Assembly: GCF_002979455.1 (NCBI RefSeq)
Contig: NZ_PCOU01000037.1
Span: 1 to 48,726 of the forward strand
Direction of reading: 5' to 3'
DNA from: Chryseobacterium sp. MYb7
GTDB taxonomy: Bacteria; Bacteroidota; Bacteroidia; Flavobacteriales; Weeksellaceae
DNA: 48,726 nt
Shown: in pieces, positions 34,134 to 43,007 of the stretch
Position numbering within the stretch: position 1 is the stretch's first letter
Layout of the letters: each line of letters opens with the position of its first letter
The notes under the pieces: model-generated
The model's input: only the letters and a program-made list of their open reading frames with translations
Databases searched by the model: none
What the model was told of the DNA's origin: nothing
Position numbers and translations under genes: made by a program

Positions 34134-35780
34134 TTGAAAATAATATTCTGTTTTTTCGTGTTCTTTTGCTTTTTGGTTAATGGTCAGAAATATTCTGATT
34201 ACAGGGTACGTTATGATAATTTTGAAGAAAACGATGAACGTGCTCTTGAGTTTGTCAATGCCTATATTGAAGAGGCGAAAGCATTTAAAAATTATAAGGA
34301 GCTGACCCAGGCGTATCGTGATGCCGTTAGCTTTTCGAGAAATAAAAAAATAGAATACTCGGACAGTGCTGTATGGGCTGCTTCCCAAACAAGGGACCCT
34401 GATCTTATAGGGAATTCCTATCTTACAAAAGGAAGTGTTTACTATTTTACCTACAGAAAATATCAGAAGGCTCTTGATCAGTATCTGAGGGCTTGGCAAT
34501 ATTTGGATAAAAGTAAAGATCCCTATTTGCGTCATAAGAATATGTACCATATAGGAGTTGTCAAAAGTTATCTGGGATATTATGAAGAAGCCTTTACACT
34601 TTTTTCAAAGTGCCGTTCCTATTATCGGGATACAAGCGTTCCCGATGATTTTCCCAATCTTCGATACAATATGAAGAAGGGATATCTGAACAGCCTTCAT
34701 CAGATGGGTATCTGTCTGTTTTATCAATCAAAAATAAAAGAGGTTTCCGATCTTATTAATGAAGGATTGGAGGCTTCAGCCGAGGATAAAAATTTTTATA
34801 TAGAAAGAAGCTATTTTTATAAGCTGACTGGGATCCTAGACTACCTAAGAAAAAATGACCGGGAGGCTTTGTCGGATTTTAATATTGCTTTGGCAGGCAT
34901 TGAAAAGAAGAGTGATTTTACCAATGCATCGCTGATTTATTTTTTAAAAGGTAAAATTCTATTAAGAAATCACAGAGAAAATGAAGGTATTAATTATTTA
35001 CAAAAAGTAGATAGTATATTTCTGAAGCGAAATTTTGCACATCCTTCGGTAAGGGAAGCGTTTGAGTTGCTTATCACACATTACAAAAATAAAAATGACA
35101 ATAAAAAAGAATTGTATTATACCAAACAATTATTGCAATTTGACAGAGTAATGCTTAACGATTTTAAATACCTTTCAGGAAAAATCCATAAAGAATATGA
35201 TACCAATGACTTGCTTACATCCAAAAAAAGACTGGAATCTTCCGCTTTTTACGGATATGTTATTGCAGGAATTTCTTTCAGTGCTCTGCTCGTAATATCC
35301 GCAAGGTATTATAAGGTAAGAAAAGGTGTTAAAAAGAACCAAATTGTTAACGACCCGATTTTAGAAAATGAAAACCATAAAGATCCAGTTTCAATAAAAC
35401 ATTCCAAGTTGCCTGAGAATCTGACAGACGAAATATTGGAAAAACTCGAAATTATGGAGCGAAACAAATTTTATTTAGAAAAAAGGCTTACCCAAAATCA
35501 GCTCGCAAAGAGGCTAAAAACGAATACTGCTTATTTATCGGCAGTTATAAATGAATATAAAGGAGCGAATTTTAATACGTACATCAATAGGTTACGGATC
35601 GACTATGCTAAAGAAATGCTAAGAACCAGTGTGCAATGGAGGAAGTATTCCATTGATACGATAGCTGATGAATGCGGATTTTCCACAAGACCCAAATTTT
35701 CTACATGTTTTATAGAATTAACAGGTGTAATGCCTTCGGAATATATTCAAAAAATCAATGATGAGTTTGGTGATTCATAA
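34134..35780 (+). CDS. Membrane-anchored TPR-AraC transcriptional regulator, paralogue
   Basis: Same architecture as the 16233-17951 protein: a signal peptide (MKIIFCFFVFFCFLVNGQ), periplasmic TPR-like repeats to about residue 355, one transmembrane helix (AFYGYVIAGISFSALLVISA), a linker and a C-terminal AraC HTH (about 440-545; NTAYLSAVINEYKG, IADECGFSTRPKFSTCF). It starts at TTG 34134: no ATG lies nearby and the signal peptide begins there. It is divergent from the MauE operon, whose promoter carries the same palindrome as the two RiPP operons. It probably senses a periplasmic peptide or protein through the repeats. Confidence 0.85.
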   Translation: MKIIFCFFVFFCFLVNGQKYSDYRVRYDNFEENDERALEFVNAYIEEAKAFKNYKELTQAYRDAVSFSRNKKIEYSDSAVWAASQTRDPDLIGNSYLTKGSVYYFTYRKYQKALDQYLRAWQYLDKSKDPYLRHKNMYHIGVVKSYLGYYEEAFTLFSKCRSYYRDTSVPDDFPNLRYNMKKGYLNSLHQMGICLFYQSKIKEVSDLINEGLEASAEDKNFYIERSYFYKLTGILDYLRKNDREALSDFNIALAGIEKKSDFTNASLIYFLKGKILLRNHRENEGINYLQKVDSIFLKRNFAHPSVREAFELLITHYKNKNDNKKELYYTKQLLQFDRVMLNDFKYLSGKIHKEYDTNDLLTSKKRLESSAFYGYVIAGISFSALLVISARYYKVRKGVKKNQIVNDPILENENHKDPVSIKHSKLPENLTDEILEKLEIMERNKFYLEKRLTQNQLAKRLKTNTAYLSAVINEYKGANFNTYINRLRIDYAKEMLRTSVQWRKYSIDTIADECGFSTRPKFSTCFIELTGVMPSEYIQKINDEFGDS

Positions 35781-35859
35781 TTTTATTGGGTTTCACGCTG
35801 TGTAATTTATCATTAAACATTTGTATAATTCTTTAAAATTCATACTTATTATTTAAAAT

Positions 35860-36711
35860 ATGCATGCCAATTCGTTTTTTAAAAAGTGTAAGCGATTAGA
35901 GACTAGTTTAGGGAAAAAGCTTGAACAGATTAGTTTTGATCAAAAAAATAATCCTATTGATTTATATGAGAGATCATTGATGGAAATTGATTCTGTAATA
36001 AGAATCATTAAACAGGAGGTAAGCTTATATCAGTTTTCAACTGTTGCAGACGAAGTTTATTTCTTCAAGGAAATCAAGCCCGTTTTCATTTCGCAGTTTA
36101 TTTATTTTTCAAAGCTTTTATCAATTGAGGCGGCCAAACCAAATGCAGGAGAGTTAAGCCTGAAAGAATATTTTGAATGCGAATTGGAAGTGTTGAAAAA
36201 TTTTTATGAAAACCACATCGATTTTTATGAGTACTATAGACGTAGAGCCACCTATCTTGATCAAAAATATTTCGTCCGGAATCAGTTTGATCTGAAAACG
36301 AAAATAGAATCCGGTCTTTATGATTATGATGAAAAATTTGCCACTTCACATGACCACCTTATTTCCCAAATTATTGCTAATGATCGATTGGAAAAATACC
36401 TTTTGAAATCTATTGCTGAAATTAACGTGTATGTATATGAAAAGATAACGGATAAATCCCCGCTCCAATGGTCGGCCTCAAAATCTGCTTTGGTGGAACT
36501 TCTATATGCGCTCCACAATACACGTTCATTTAATGGTGGCAATATTGAGTTTAGCGAGATTATTAAATTTACTGAAAAGTCACTCAATATTAACCTGGGG
36601 AACTTTTATAAGACGCTTCATGAGATAAAAAGCAGGAAAACCAACCCTACTAAATTCCTTCAGCTGCTCAGTGATCATTTGAATCAATCATTCCAAGATG
36701 GTGATCAATAG
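35860..36711 (+). CDS. rteC: RteC-family regulator of conjugative element excision
   Basis: A 283-residue protein matching the RteC family of Bacteroidota conjugative transposons (activators of excision genes in CTnDOT). The C-terminal NLGNFYKTLHEIKSRKTNPTKF and earlier SALVELLYALHNTRSFNGG segments are characteristic. It marks the left part of the mobile-element backbone and precedes the excisionase-like gene by about 160 bp, which contains a strong inverted repeat. The RteAB two-component partners are not in the window. Confidence 0.85.
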   Translation: MHANSFFKKCKRLETSLGKKLEQISFDQKNNPIDLYERSLMEIDSVIRIIKQEVSLYQFSTVADEVYFFKEIKPVFISQFIYFSKLLSIEAAKPNAGELSLKEYFECELEVLKNFYENHIDFYEYYRRRATYLDQKYFVRNQFDLKTKIESGLYDYDEKFATSHDHLISQIIANDRLEKYLLKSIAEINVYVYEKITDKSPLQWSASKSALVELLYALHNTRSFNGGNIEFSEIIKFTEKSLNINLGNFYKTLHEIKSRKTNPTKFLQLLSDHLNQSFQDGDQ

Positions 36712-36794
36712 ACATTTTTCCCTGTTTGTACACAATAAATCAAATTATTAGTACTTTTTCCACAATTCCTTTATTGATAAGAGGTATATAAAAA

Positions 36795-36826
36795 TCTTTC
36801 GGTAGTACCGAAGACCTACCGAAAGA
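36795..36826 (+). promoter_or_regulatory. Nested inverted repeat upstream of excisionase-like gene
   Basis: An 11-bp perfect inverted repeat (36795-36805 with 36816-36826) shares its left arm with a second perfect palindrome TTCGGTAGTACCGAA (36798-36812). The two structures exclude each other. Likely an operator for RteC or the downstream HTH protein, or an RNA switch. Confidence 0.45.
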
Positions 36827-36874
36827 AATCCGGTCTGATTTCGAAAATTTGTCAAACAAACAATTTTTGAAATT

Positions 36875-37135
36875 ATGGCAATATCCATTATCACCAAAGA
36901 AGACCTTCAGCAATTCAAAATAGATCTGCTGGAAGGGATTAAAGAATTACTTCAGGTAAGAACGACAGAACAAAAATTATGGCTCCGTACTTCGGAGGTC
37001 AAAAAGCTTCTGAATATTTCTTCCGGGACCTTACAGAATCTTAGAATCAACGGAACCCTGTCTTATACGAAGATAGGGGGGATCTTGTATTATAACTACA
37101 AAGACATTGAGAAGCTGCTTACGGATTCTAAATAA
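36875..37135 (+). CDS. Excisionase-like HTH_17 protein
   Basis: An 86-residue protein with a winged-helix MerR/HTH_17 domain: LWLRTSEVKKLLNISSGTLQN (about 33-53), followed by RINGTLSYTKIGGILYYNYKDIEKLL. Such proteins on Bacteroidota conjugative elements act as excisionases or directionality factors. Located behind RteC. No integrase is present here. Confidence 0.8.
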   Translation: MAISIITKEDLQQFKIDLLEGIKELLQVRTTEQKLWLRTSEVKKLLNISSGTLQNLRINGTLSYTKIGGILYYNYKDIEKLLTDSK

Positions 37136-37154
37136 TCACAGAAAACAGGAAATC

Positions 37155-37694
37155 ATGAGTCAGACTAAAGATATCATCAATTTTTTTGCGCATGTGATTA
37201 AAGATAACCGGCTACATCCATCCCATATCAGTATTTATGTTGCACTTTTTCAGTGCTGGAGCATGAACCGGTTTCAAAGCCCCTTTCGTATTTATCGTGG
37301 TGAGGTCATGAGATTGGGTAAGGTAAAATCCCTTGGAACCTATCATAAGTGCATTAAAGAATTACATCTGGCAGGATTCATTATGTATTCCCCCAGTTAC
37401 GACCCTTATATTGGAAGCCTGGTTGATATTGTTGACTTTGAGGAATCTGGAGTTTCTTTACATAAAGCATTCCGGGAGCAAAAATTATCAGTACAAAAAG
37501 AAAGCCTCTTTTCTGCACCTGAATTTCATGAAGTAGAATTATATTTTAATGAACGTGATCTACCTTCTGCTCAGGCACATGAGTTTTATTCTTTTTATGA
37601 TTCTCAGGGTTGGAAATTAAGTGACGGGAAATTAATGAACAGCTGGCAGGCTGCTGCAAGGAATTGGATTTCTAAGGAAAAAAAAGCTAGCTAA
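37155..37694 (+). CDS. Conserved mobile-element protein, winged-helix-like
   Basis: A 179-residue protein starting MSQTKDIINFFAHV (I chose this ATG since the upstream in-frame one overlaps the preceding gene). The N-terminal part (HPSHISIYVALFQCW, LGKVKSLGTYHKCIKELHLAGFI) looks like a replication-type winged helix; the C-terminus (FYSFYDSQGWKLSDGKLMNSW) is a short motif often seen at ends of phage/plasmid replication-associated proteins. Typical neighbour of DUF3853 on these elements. Precise role unknown. Confidence 0.7.
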   Translation: MSQTKDIINFFAHVIKDNRLHPSHISIYVALFQCWSMNRFQSPFRIYRGEVMRLGKVKSLGTYHKCIKELHLAGFIMYSPSYDPYIGSLVDIVDFEESGVSLHKAFREQKLSVQKESLFSAPEFHEVELYFNERDLPSAQAHEFYSFYDSQGWKLSDGKLMNSWQAAARNWISKEKKAS

Positions 37695-37712
37695 AATCAA
37701 TAAAAGAAGGAA

Positions 37713-37964
37713 ATGAAAAAGATAGATCCGCAAACACCCCTTTGGAAGCTGACCGTTGAGGAATTTTTGGAAATTATCAAAACCCTCAATTCGGAAAACA
37801 GGCATGAATACGGACTCAAGGGATTGGCAAAAGTCCTGGGATGTTCCGTTTCAAAAGCTTCGGAAATAAAATCCTCCGGAATGTTGGATGAAGCCATCAT
37901 ACAAAAGGGGAAAATTATCATCATTGATAAGCAAAAAGTACTAGAGCTTTTTGGCAGGAAGTAG
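37713..37964 (+). CDS. DUF3853-family HTH protein
   Basis: An 83-residue protein beginning with a PQTPLWKLTVEEFLE segment, then YGLKGLAKVLGCSVSKASEIK (about 36-56), a helix-turn-helix that matches DUF3853 of Bacteroidota mobile elements. Its stop is 2 bp before the next start. Probably DNA-binding. Confidence 0.8.
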   Translation: MKKIDPQTPLWKLTVEEFLEIIKTLNSENRHEYGLKGLAKVLGCSVSKASEIKSSGMLDEAIIQKGKIIIIDKQKVLELFGRK

Positions 37965-37966
37965 CG

Positions 37967-38677
37967 ATGTATTATCAGGAACTCATACAAAAATTTTGGG
38001 AATCTGGTCCAAAAGCGCAACTGGGTACCACTGCTGTTGCAATATACCTGTATCTGCTGAAATTAGCGAACGATAATAACAGATATGATGTTACTGTTTC
38101 CGACGTAGCGATTGGTAATACGTTAGGACTAACAAGAAAAACGGTAAAATCCGCAAGAGAAGCGCTGCTCAACTCAGGGCTGGTCCGGTACGAAAGTAAA
38201 AATGGGTACTCCTGTTCTTACAGAATAGTGCAAGATTATCCTTTATCAATCCAAAAGGATAAAGAAGACCAAAAGGCAAAAAGAAAAAATAACCCTCGGA
38301 TTCCGGTAATAGAAAAAAAGGAAAATTTGTCATTGACTGGTTTACCCGTCATAAGTACTCCCGAAACTACAGAACAGAAAGAGAAAGCATCTTTTGATAA
38401 TGGTGCGCCTCAGCCTTTTAAAACAGTAGTCGGCAATCCTTCTTTAGAGGAATTCATGGCATACGCCTATACACTGAGTGGTTATGAGGCATCTATGGAA
38501 TCTGATATTAAGGAAAAATACGCTTTGTGGGCGGGTAATGATTGGTGCAATAATTTAGGAAAACCGATAACCAACTGGAAATCCTCATTGAAAAATCTTT
38601 TGCCCTATATAAAAAATGGGACGGATAACGGACAGCTGTCTTTAGATTCAATCCCTGTTATTAAACCTCCAAAATGA
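37967..38677 (+). CDS. HTH-containing replication-region protein
   Basis: A 236-residue protein with an N-terminal winged helix (GTTAVAIYLYLLKLANDNNRYDV, then IGNTLGLTRKTVKSAREAL, about 22-75), a low-complexity middle and a C-terminal stretch ending in NNLGKPITNWKSSLKNLLPYI, as seen in DnaD/RepA-like accessory proteins. Cotranscribed with DUF3853. Role inferred from context only. Confidence 0.65.
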   Translation: MYYQELIQKFWESGPKAQLGTTAVAIYLYLLKLANDNNRYDVTVSDVAIGNTLGLTRKTVKSAREALLNSGLVRYESKNGYSCSYRIVQDYPLSIQKDKEDQKAKRKNNPRIPVIEKKENLSLTGLPVISTPETTEQKEKASFDNGAPQPFKTVVGNPSLEEFMAYAYTLSGYEASMESDIKEKYALWAGNDWCNNLGKPITNWKSSLKNLLPYIKNGTDNGQLSLDSIPVIKPPK

Positions 38678-38735
38678 TCCTTTAAAGAACCTAAGTATTG
38701 ATGTTTATCTATTTAAAATTTTAAAACGGTAAAAA

Positions 38736-38942
38736 ATGAAACTATCAGAATTAAAGCCTGGACAGAAAGTAAGTCTCAATGGCACTATCGCCGAGTATCA
38801 GGGAATCCAAAAAGTTAGAATACCCAATTTCGGGAAAGTAGAGAAACGAGTTTTCAGAATAGATGAAACAGGGGAGTACCTGTATTATAATCTTACCGAT
38901 GGCTCAAAAACATTAAAAAGTGAGAAAATTAAATTGCTGTAG
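38736..38942 (+). CDS. Small basic protein of the mobile element
   Basis: A 68-residue protein, MKLSELKPGQKVSLNGTIAE, with mostly beta-strand-like sequence and an OB- or SH3-like look. No family recognised. It is between the HTH protein and the replication initiator genes. Confidence 0.6.
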   Translation: MKLSELKPGQKVSLNGTIAEYQGIQKVRIPNFGKVEKRVFRIDETGEYLYYNLTDGSKTLKSEKIKLL

Positions 38943-39003
38943 GTCTTGCAAAGAATAGAGTTCTGTTAGAATAACAAAGTTAAAAGCACTTAAAATATAA
39001 ATT

Positions 39004-40101
39004 ATGGCGATTCCGGAAAAAGATGTAAGGCTTGTCAGAAGGATATTTGAAGATAAAGATGAGAGAATTTCAGAAAGAATACGCCTGGGTAATCATTTTG
39101 TGGACGATTTTATTTTTGAAGACCAAGAGGCGGCTGATATTCCGATCAATGCACTACGTGTTATTTTTAACATCATTTTGATTATCAGTAGTGAGCAGTT
39201 CCGTCCGGAAGACCGTCCGAAGCAGCTCTCTTTATTTGATGAAGAATTTGAAACCGAAAATAACATTTTTGCCTCCATTAAAATCCGGAACAGCAAGATC
39301 TCACCGAGTGGCTCAACCAAACAGGTTGTGGAAGCGTATGAGTTTCTTGCCCGGTTTAAAATGGGCTGGTATAAATCCGTAAATTCAAAAGGAAAAGAGA
39401 TTAAAACATTCGGTGGGCTTATTTCCACTCCCAGTTATGATGAGCGTGGATATACAAGCTTTCTCATCAGCAGTTACTGGCTGAAAAAGCTAATGATTAT
39501 ACCTGAATATAACTACATCTTGTACAATCTGGTGTATAATATCAGAAACAACAAGCACATTATTTTTGCGATCTGGCTTTCAAAACTGCCTGAAGATGGA
39601 ACAGTGATAAAACTTTCGTCACTGAACAAAAAGTTTGGGCTGAACTATAAAACCGCGAATGATTTTTGTTTCAAGTTCCTCAAAACTGCAAAAATAAATT
39701 TCAACAGGTACAATACCCTTTCATTCAATTATCATTACAAAGGTGATTCTATTTTCATTCATCCTTTTTTCAATAAAATGGTAAGCGGTACCGATATGTC
39801 GGAGCACACGGCAGAGAAATCAAAAATTGCAAAGAGGCTCTATTATTTTCAGAAAAGGTATGGCCTGGAAGAACGCGAAATGCTCCAGTTTTCTTACCAA
39901 TACAAAACTATTCCGCAAACCCGCCAACTTATAGAAAAGGCTTTTGGCGAATTTATAAGGATGAACAGGCTGAAAGGGGTAAAATCCACAAATTATCAGG
40001 GAACGGCTTTTTTAAACAAAATACAGGAGCTTATTATACAGCTATACAGGGAAACAAAAATGGGAGAAATACTGCCCAACGGTTATCCCGTGATTCTCTG
40101 A
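39004..40101 (+). CDS. Rep_3-like replication initiator
   Basis: A 365-residue protein whose two winged-helix halves (about 105-230 and 235-345) resemble plasmid initiators of the RepB/Rep_3 superfamily: TKQVVEAYEFLARFKMGW, LSSLNKKFGLNYKTANDFCFKFL. It is directly followed by eight 17-bp direct repeats that look like iterons, exactly the arrangement of iteron plasmids, which supports the assignment. Such a gene on a conjugative element would allow replication of the excised circle. Confidence 0.75.
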   Translation: MAIPEKDVRLVRRIFEDKDERISERIRLGNHFVDDFIFEDQEAADIPINALRVIFNIILIISSEQFRPEDRPKQLSLFDEEFETENNIFASIKIRNSKISPSGSTKQVVEAYEFLARFKMGWYKSVNSKGKEIKTFGGLISTPSYDERGYTSFLISSYWLKKLMIIPEYNYILYNLVYNIRNNKHIIFAIWLSKLPEDGTVIKLSSLNKKFGLNYKTANDFCFKFLKTAKINFNRYNTLSFNYHYKGDSIFIHPFFNKMVSGTDMSEHTAEKSKIAKRLYYFQKRYGLEEREMLQFSYQYKTIPQTRQLIEKAFGEFIRMNRLKGVKSTNYQGTAFLNKIQELIIQLYRETKMGEILPNGYPVIL

Positions 40102-40102
40102 T

Positions 40103-40389
40103 TTCGGAATTGCGCTCATCCGTATTTCGGATTTGTACTCATTCGGAATTCGGAATTGCGCTCACTGAAGTTAAGGAATTGTTAAAATTTAGAATTTTAT
40201 GAAGCTGATTTCGGAATTGCACTCATTCCGATATTGTAAAGCCAGTGAAAATGACAGATACGCTAAAAAGAAATGATGAAAACATAGTTCAATTCGGATT
40301 TGCGCTCATGCGGTAAAGGGCATCTTTTCGGAATTGCGCTCATCTGTATTTCGGATTTGCACTCATTCGGAATTCGGAATTGCGCTCAT
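40103..40389 (+). repeat. Iteron array, probable replication origin
   Basis: Eight copies of a 17-bp element with consensus TTCGGAWTTGYRCTCAT at 40103, 40126, 40149, 40210, 40293, 40327, 40350 and 40373, all in the same orientation. Copies 1-3 and 6-8 sit in a duplicated block of about 63 bp with the same spacing. The array begins 1 bp after the initiator stop codon. Position and regularity support an origin bound by the upstream protein. Confidence 0.85.
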
Positions 40390-40521
40390 TTGAAAATCAT
40401 TGCAAACGCTTTGTGACAGGCAGATACCACGAACTATTAAAAGTTATTTAAAAGATAATAAAAGTCTTTTTTTTATTAAAAGGGAAATCCAGGGTAAAAA
40501 ATTGCTTTAAAAAGAAAAAAA

Positions 40522-41355
40522 ATGAATTGCGAAAAAATCAAACAGAAAGTCGGAATCCGGACGGTTTTAGAATCCTTCAATCTTTTTCCCGTGAAAGAAA
40601 ATGGGAAAACAGCCTTTTATTTTGCGCTGGACAGGGACGAAAAGATTCCCAGTCTTTCTGTCGATTTTATTAAAAATGTTGCATTTGATTTTGGAACAGG
40701 AAAGAGTTATGATGTCATTTCAATTGTTCAGCAGGTGAACAAATGTTCTGTTTCGGAAGCTTTGAAATACCTTGGAAATTTTGATTTTTCAATACAGGAT
40801 CAAAAACAAAAGGGAGAGATTACAACACGGCCTCATTACAGGATCTTGGAAATAAAAAGAATCGGGCATCCGGTTTTGATGCAATACCTGAAATCAAGGA
40901 AAGTTTATCAGCAAAGGGATCTTGTTAGAGAACTGCAATATGAGTTAAATGGGAAAAATTATTTCGGAATTGGCTTTGAAAATAATTCAGGTGGTTTTGA
41001 AATCCGCAATCCGTATTCTAAAATCTGTTTAGGTAAAAAAGATGTGACTTTGATTCAGGGCAAACAAAATAATAAAGAAATCACGGTATTTGAGGGGTTT
41101 TTAGATTACCTGACTTTCAAAAATATAGAAAAAACTAAAAATTCTGATTATCTGATCCTTAATTCTACGGTAATGCTTTTCAAAGCAATGAAAAGGCTTA
41201 ATGAATATGATAAAATTTACCTTTTTCTTGATAATGATTCGAATGGAAATATCACTAAAAACAAAATATTAACGAAATATAAACATGTAGAGGATTGTTC
41301 TCTAATTTATCGAGATTTTAAGGACCTTAATGAGTGGTTTTGCCAAAAGATATAA
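40522..41355 (+). CDS. Toprim primase (DnaG-like, degenerate zinc finger)
   Basis: A 277-residue protein with an N-terminal segment like the CHC2 zinc finger of DnaG (RDEKIPSLSVDFIKNVAFDFG) in which the usual Cys/His ligands are missing, and a C-terminal Toprim_2 domain with VFEGFLDYLTF (acidic Glu) and IYLFLDNDSNG (DxD). Probably primes DNA synthesis of the element from the iteron origin next to it. Loss of zinc ligands is common in this subfamily. Confidence 0.82.
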   Translation: MNCEKIKQKVGIRTVLESFNLFPVKENGKTAFYFALDRDEKIPSLSVDFIKNVAFDFGTGKSYDVISIVQQVNKCSVSEALKYLGNFDFSIQDQKQKGEITTRPHYRILEIKRIGHPVLMQYLKSRKVYQQRDLVRELQYELNGKNYFGIGFENNSGGFEIRNPYSKICLGKKDVTLIQGKQNNKEITVFEGFLDYLTFKNIEKTKNSDYLILNSTVMLFKAMKRLNEYDKIYLFLDNDSNGNITKNKILTKYKHVEDCSLIYRDFKDLNEWFCQKI

Positions 41356-41401
41356 TGAGTAACTGGTTCTCTGAATGCTCATTATAGAGTGTTACAAAAA
41401 T

Positions 41402-41429
41402 AAAGCTCCCTCCATCTAGAGGAAGCTTT
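41402..41429. terminator. Bidirectional terminator
   Basis: AAAGCTCCCTC (41402-41412) pairs with GAGGAAGCTTT (41419-41429), 11 bp with one G-U or C-A position. It separates the convergent primase and histone-like genes. Confidence 0.7.
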
Positions 41430-41432
41430 TGA

Positions 41433-41609
41433 CTATTTCTTGCTTTCCTCGACGGAAATTTTTCTGAAATCTTTTAGAATCTTGGCTAATTCCAAAGCTG
41501 CTTTTCTTGCTCTTGTTCCGGCTGCTTTGTTTCCTTTTTCAAGCTGAAGGTTGGAGTCTGTTTTAAAAGTTTCAAATTCTGCGTTAATTTTTTCTAATAG
41601 TTCTTTCAT
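41433..41609 (-). CDS. Histone H1-like (Hc1-type) DNA-binding protein
   Basis: A 58-residue basic protein: MKELLEKINAEFETFKTDSN, then a GNKAAGTRARKAALEL segment and a RKISVEESKK end. It matches the short bacterial histone-H1-like proteins of Bacteroidota. It is encoded against the direction of its neighbours, ends at the terminator hairpin and is too short to stand out as an ORF. It likely compacts DNA; on a mobile element it may act in silencing. Confidence 0.82.
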   Translation of the reverse strand: MKELLEKINAEFETFKTDSNLQLEKGNKAAGTRARKAALELAKILKDFRKISVEESKK

Positions 41610-42368
41610 AAAAAATGGATTTTAAGGTTGCAAATATAGAATAATCTTGTTTATTTCTATATTGCAAATAATTTACTTGTCATTTTTTATATACGGTCCT
41701 ATAATTTAGGAGGTAATTTCATGAGTTGAAAATTTTTTTCAATTTAATATACCTAATTTTTTCAGGTTCATCAGCTAACAAAAATATAAAATCTTCAATA
41801 AAACTGTTAATTTTTAGAATTTCGGTCTTGAATGTTGATGACGGTCATAAGAAAATAGACTTCAAAATCACATCAACACAAGGAAAAATCCAATTATTCA
41901 TTATTGTTTTTAGATCATTCTCGGGTTAAATATCACCCATTCAATTCATATATATAACTGTGGTTTTTCACTTTTTACTGTAGCAAATGTAGTACAGGTC
42001 ATTCACTCAAAAAAATCTTTTTGGGTTTCTACAAAAATTCTCTCCACTCCGCTCCAACAATTTTTCCAGACACTCCTGAATCCTTCGGACAAAAAGATTT
42101 CAGAGCCTTCATTTCATTTTTTTCCATTCAGGTTTTAAGTGCCTGATCCTGTACTATGGTCATTTAGCAAAGAAAAAGTCGGAACCTCAGTTATACGAAT
42201 CAAACAGTCGCTCTTTAACATAAGAATAATCAAACAAAAAAAATAAATAATGCTTTTCCCATTGGAAAAGGTGAAAAGAAAGAAGCCGAGTGTCCTCGAT
42301 ACCGAATCAAATCACTCGAAATTTTACAACTGAAAAAAAGTAATCATTAACAATTAAAACAAAATATT
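41610..42368. other. Non-coding region with structured leader before ssb
   Basis: No convincing gene is visible. A 67-codon ORF at 41726-41929 has no coding look. Near the right end is a CTTTTCC/GGAAAAG hairpin (about 42253-42270) and a CGAGTG/CACTCG pair (42287-42292 with 42313-42318), just before ssb. These may form a 5' leader structure. Confidence 0.4.
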
Positions 42369-42767
42369 ATGAACACCATTGTCGGTAGAATTACCAAAAA
42401 CGCAGAAATCAACACATTGAAAAACCACAGACAGGTCGTGAACTTTTCAGTAGCCATCAATGACAGCTACAATACCAAGCAGGGAGAACGCAGAGAGCTG
42501 ACTACCTATTACAATTGCTCGTATTGGATAAGCCCGAATGTTGCCAAAATCCTTACCAAAGGGACGGTGGTAGAATTAACAGGCAGGGCAAGCTCAAGCG
42601 CATGGATAGGTAAAGATGGGGAAATCCGTTCAGGATTGAATTTTCATACTTCATACATTCAGGTTTATGGAGGTGGAAGAAATGTTGAAAGTGAACCGAA
42701 GCAAAATGCAACGCAAGAATCAAACAATCCTTTTGCAGGGGATACGGATGATGATTTACCATTTTAA
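42369..42767 (+). CDS. ssb: Single-stranded DNA-binding protein
   Basis: A 132-residue OB-fold protein: NTIVGRITKNAEINTLKNHR and VVNFSVAINDSYN at the N-terminus, WISPNVAKILTKGTVVELTGR in the middle, and an acidic tail ending DDDLPF, the SSB C-terminal tip that binds replication partners. First gene of the SSB-PRTRC block. Confidence 0.9.
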   Translation: MNTIVGRITKNAEINTLKNHRQVVNFSVAINDSYNTKQGERRELTTYYNCSYWISPNVAKILTKGTVVELTGRASSSAWIGKDGEIRSGLNFHTSYIQVYGGGRNVESEPKQNATQESNNPFAGDTDDDLPF

Positions 42768-42795
42768 TCATTAACACAAGATTATCTTAAAACTT

Positions 42796-43005
42796 ATGGA
42801 ATCACAATATAATTTTCAGATGAAATCCCGAAATGACCGAACAGAATGGGAGCAGGTAGCAATATACTTCAAAATCCATTGTGACAGGACAACAGCGATA
42901 CACTATGCAAGGAGCTTGTCATTGAAATTTAACAAGGAAATCCGATTGACACAGGGTGCAGACCCCTTTAAAACAAGTGGAACTTACATCTATGAAAATC
43001 CCTGA
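42796..43005 (+). CDS. Small conserved-looking mobile-element protein
   Basis: A 69-residue protein in the SSB-PRTRC operon, 28 bp after ssb and 2 bp before the next gene. No domain recognised; contains RTTAIHYARSLSLKFNKEIRL. Operon position supports it as real. Confidence 0.6.
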   Translation: MESQYNFQMKSRNDRTEWEQVAIYFKIHCDRTTAIHYARSLSLKFNKEIRLTQGADPFKTSGTYIYENP

Positions 43006-43007
43006 CT

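Noticed and set aside
41726..41929. 67-residue ORF right of the histone-like gene
   Set aside because: Composition is Lys/Ile/Phe/Ser-rich with no domain or operon context; probably chance in AT-rich sequence.
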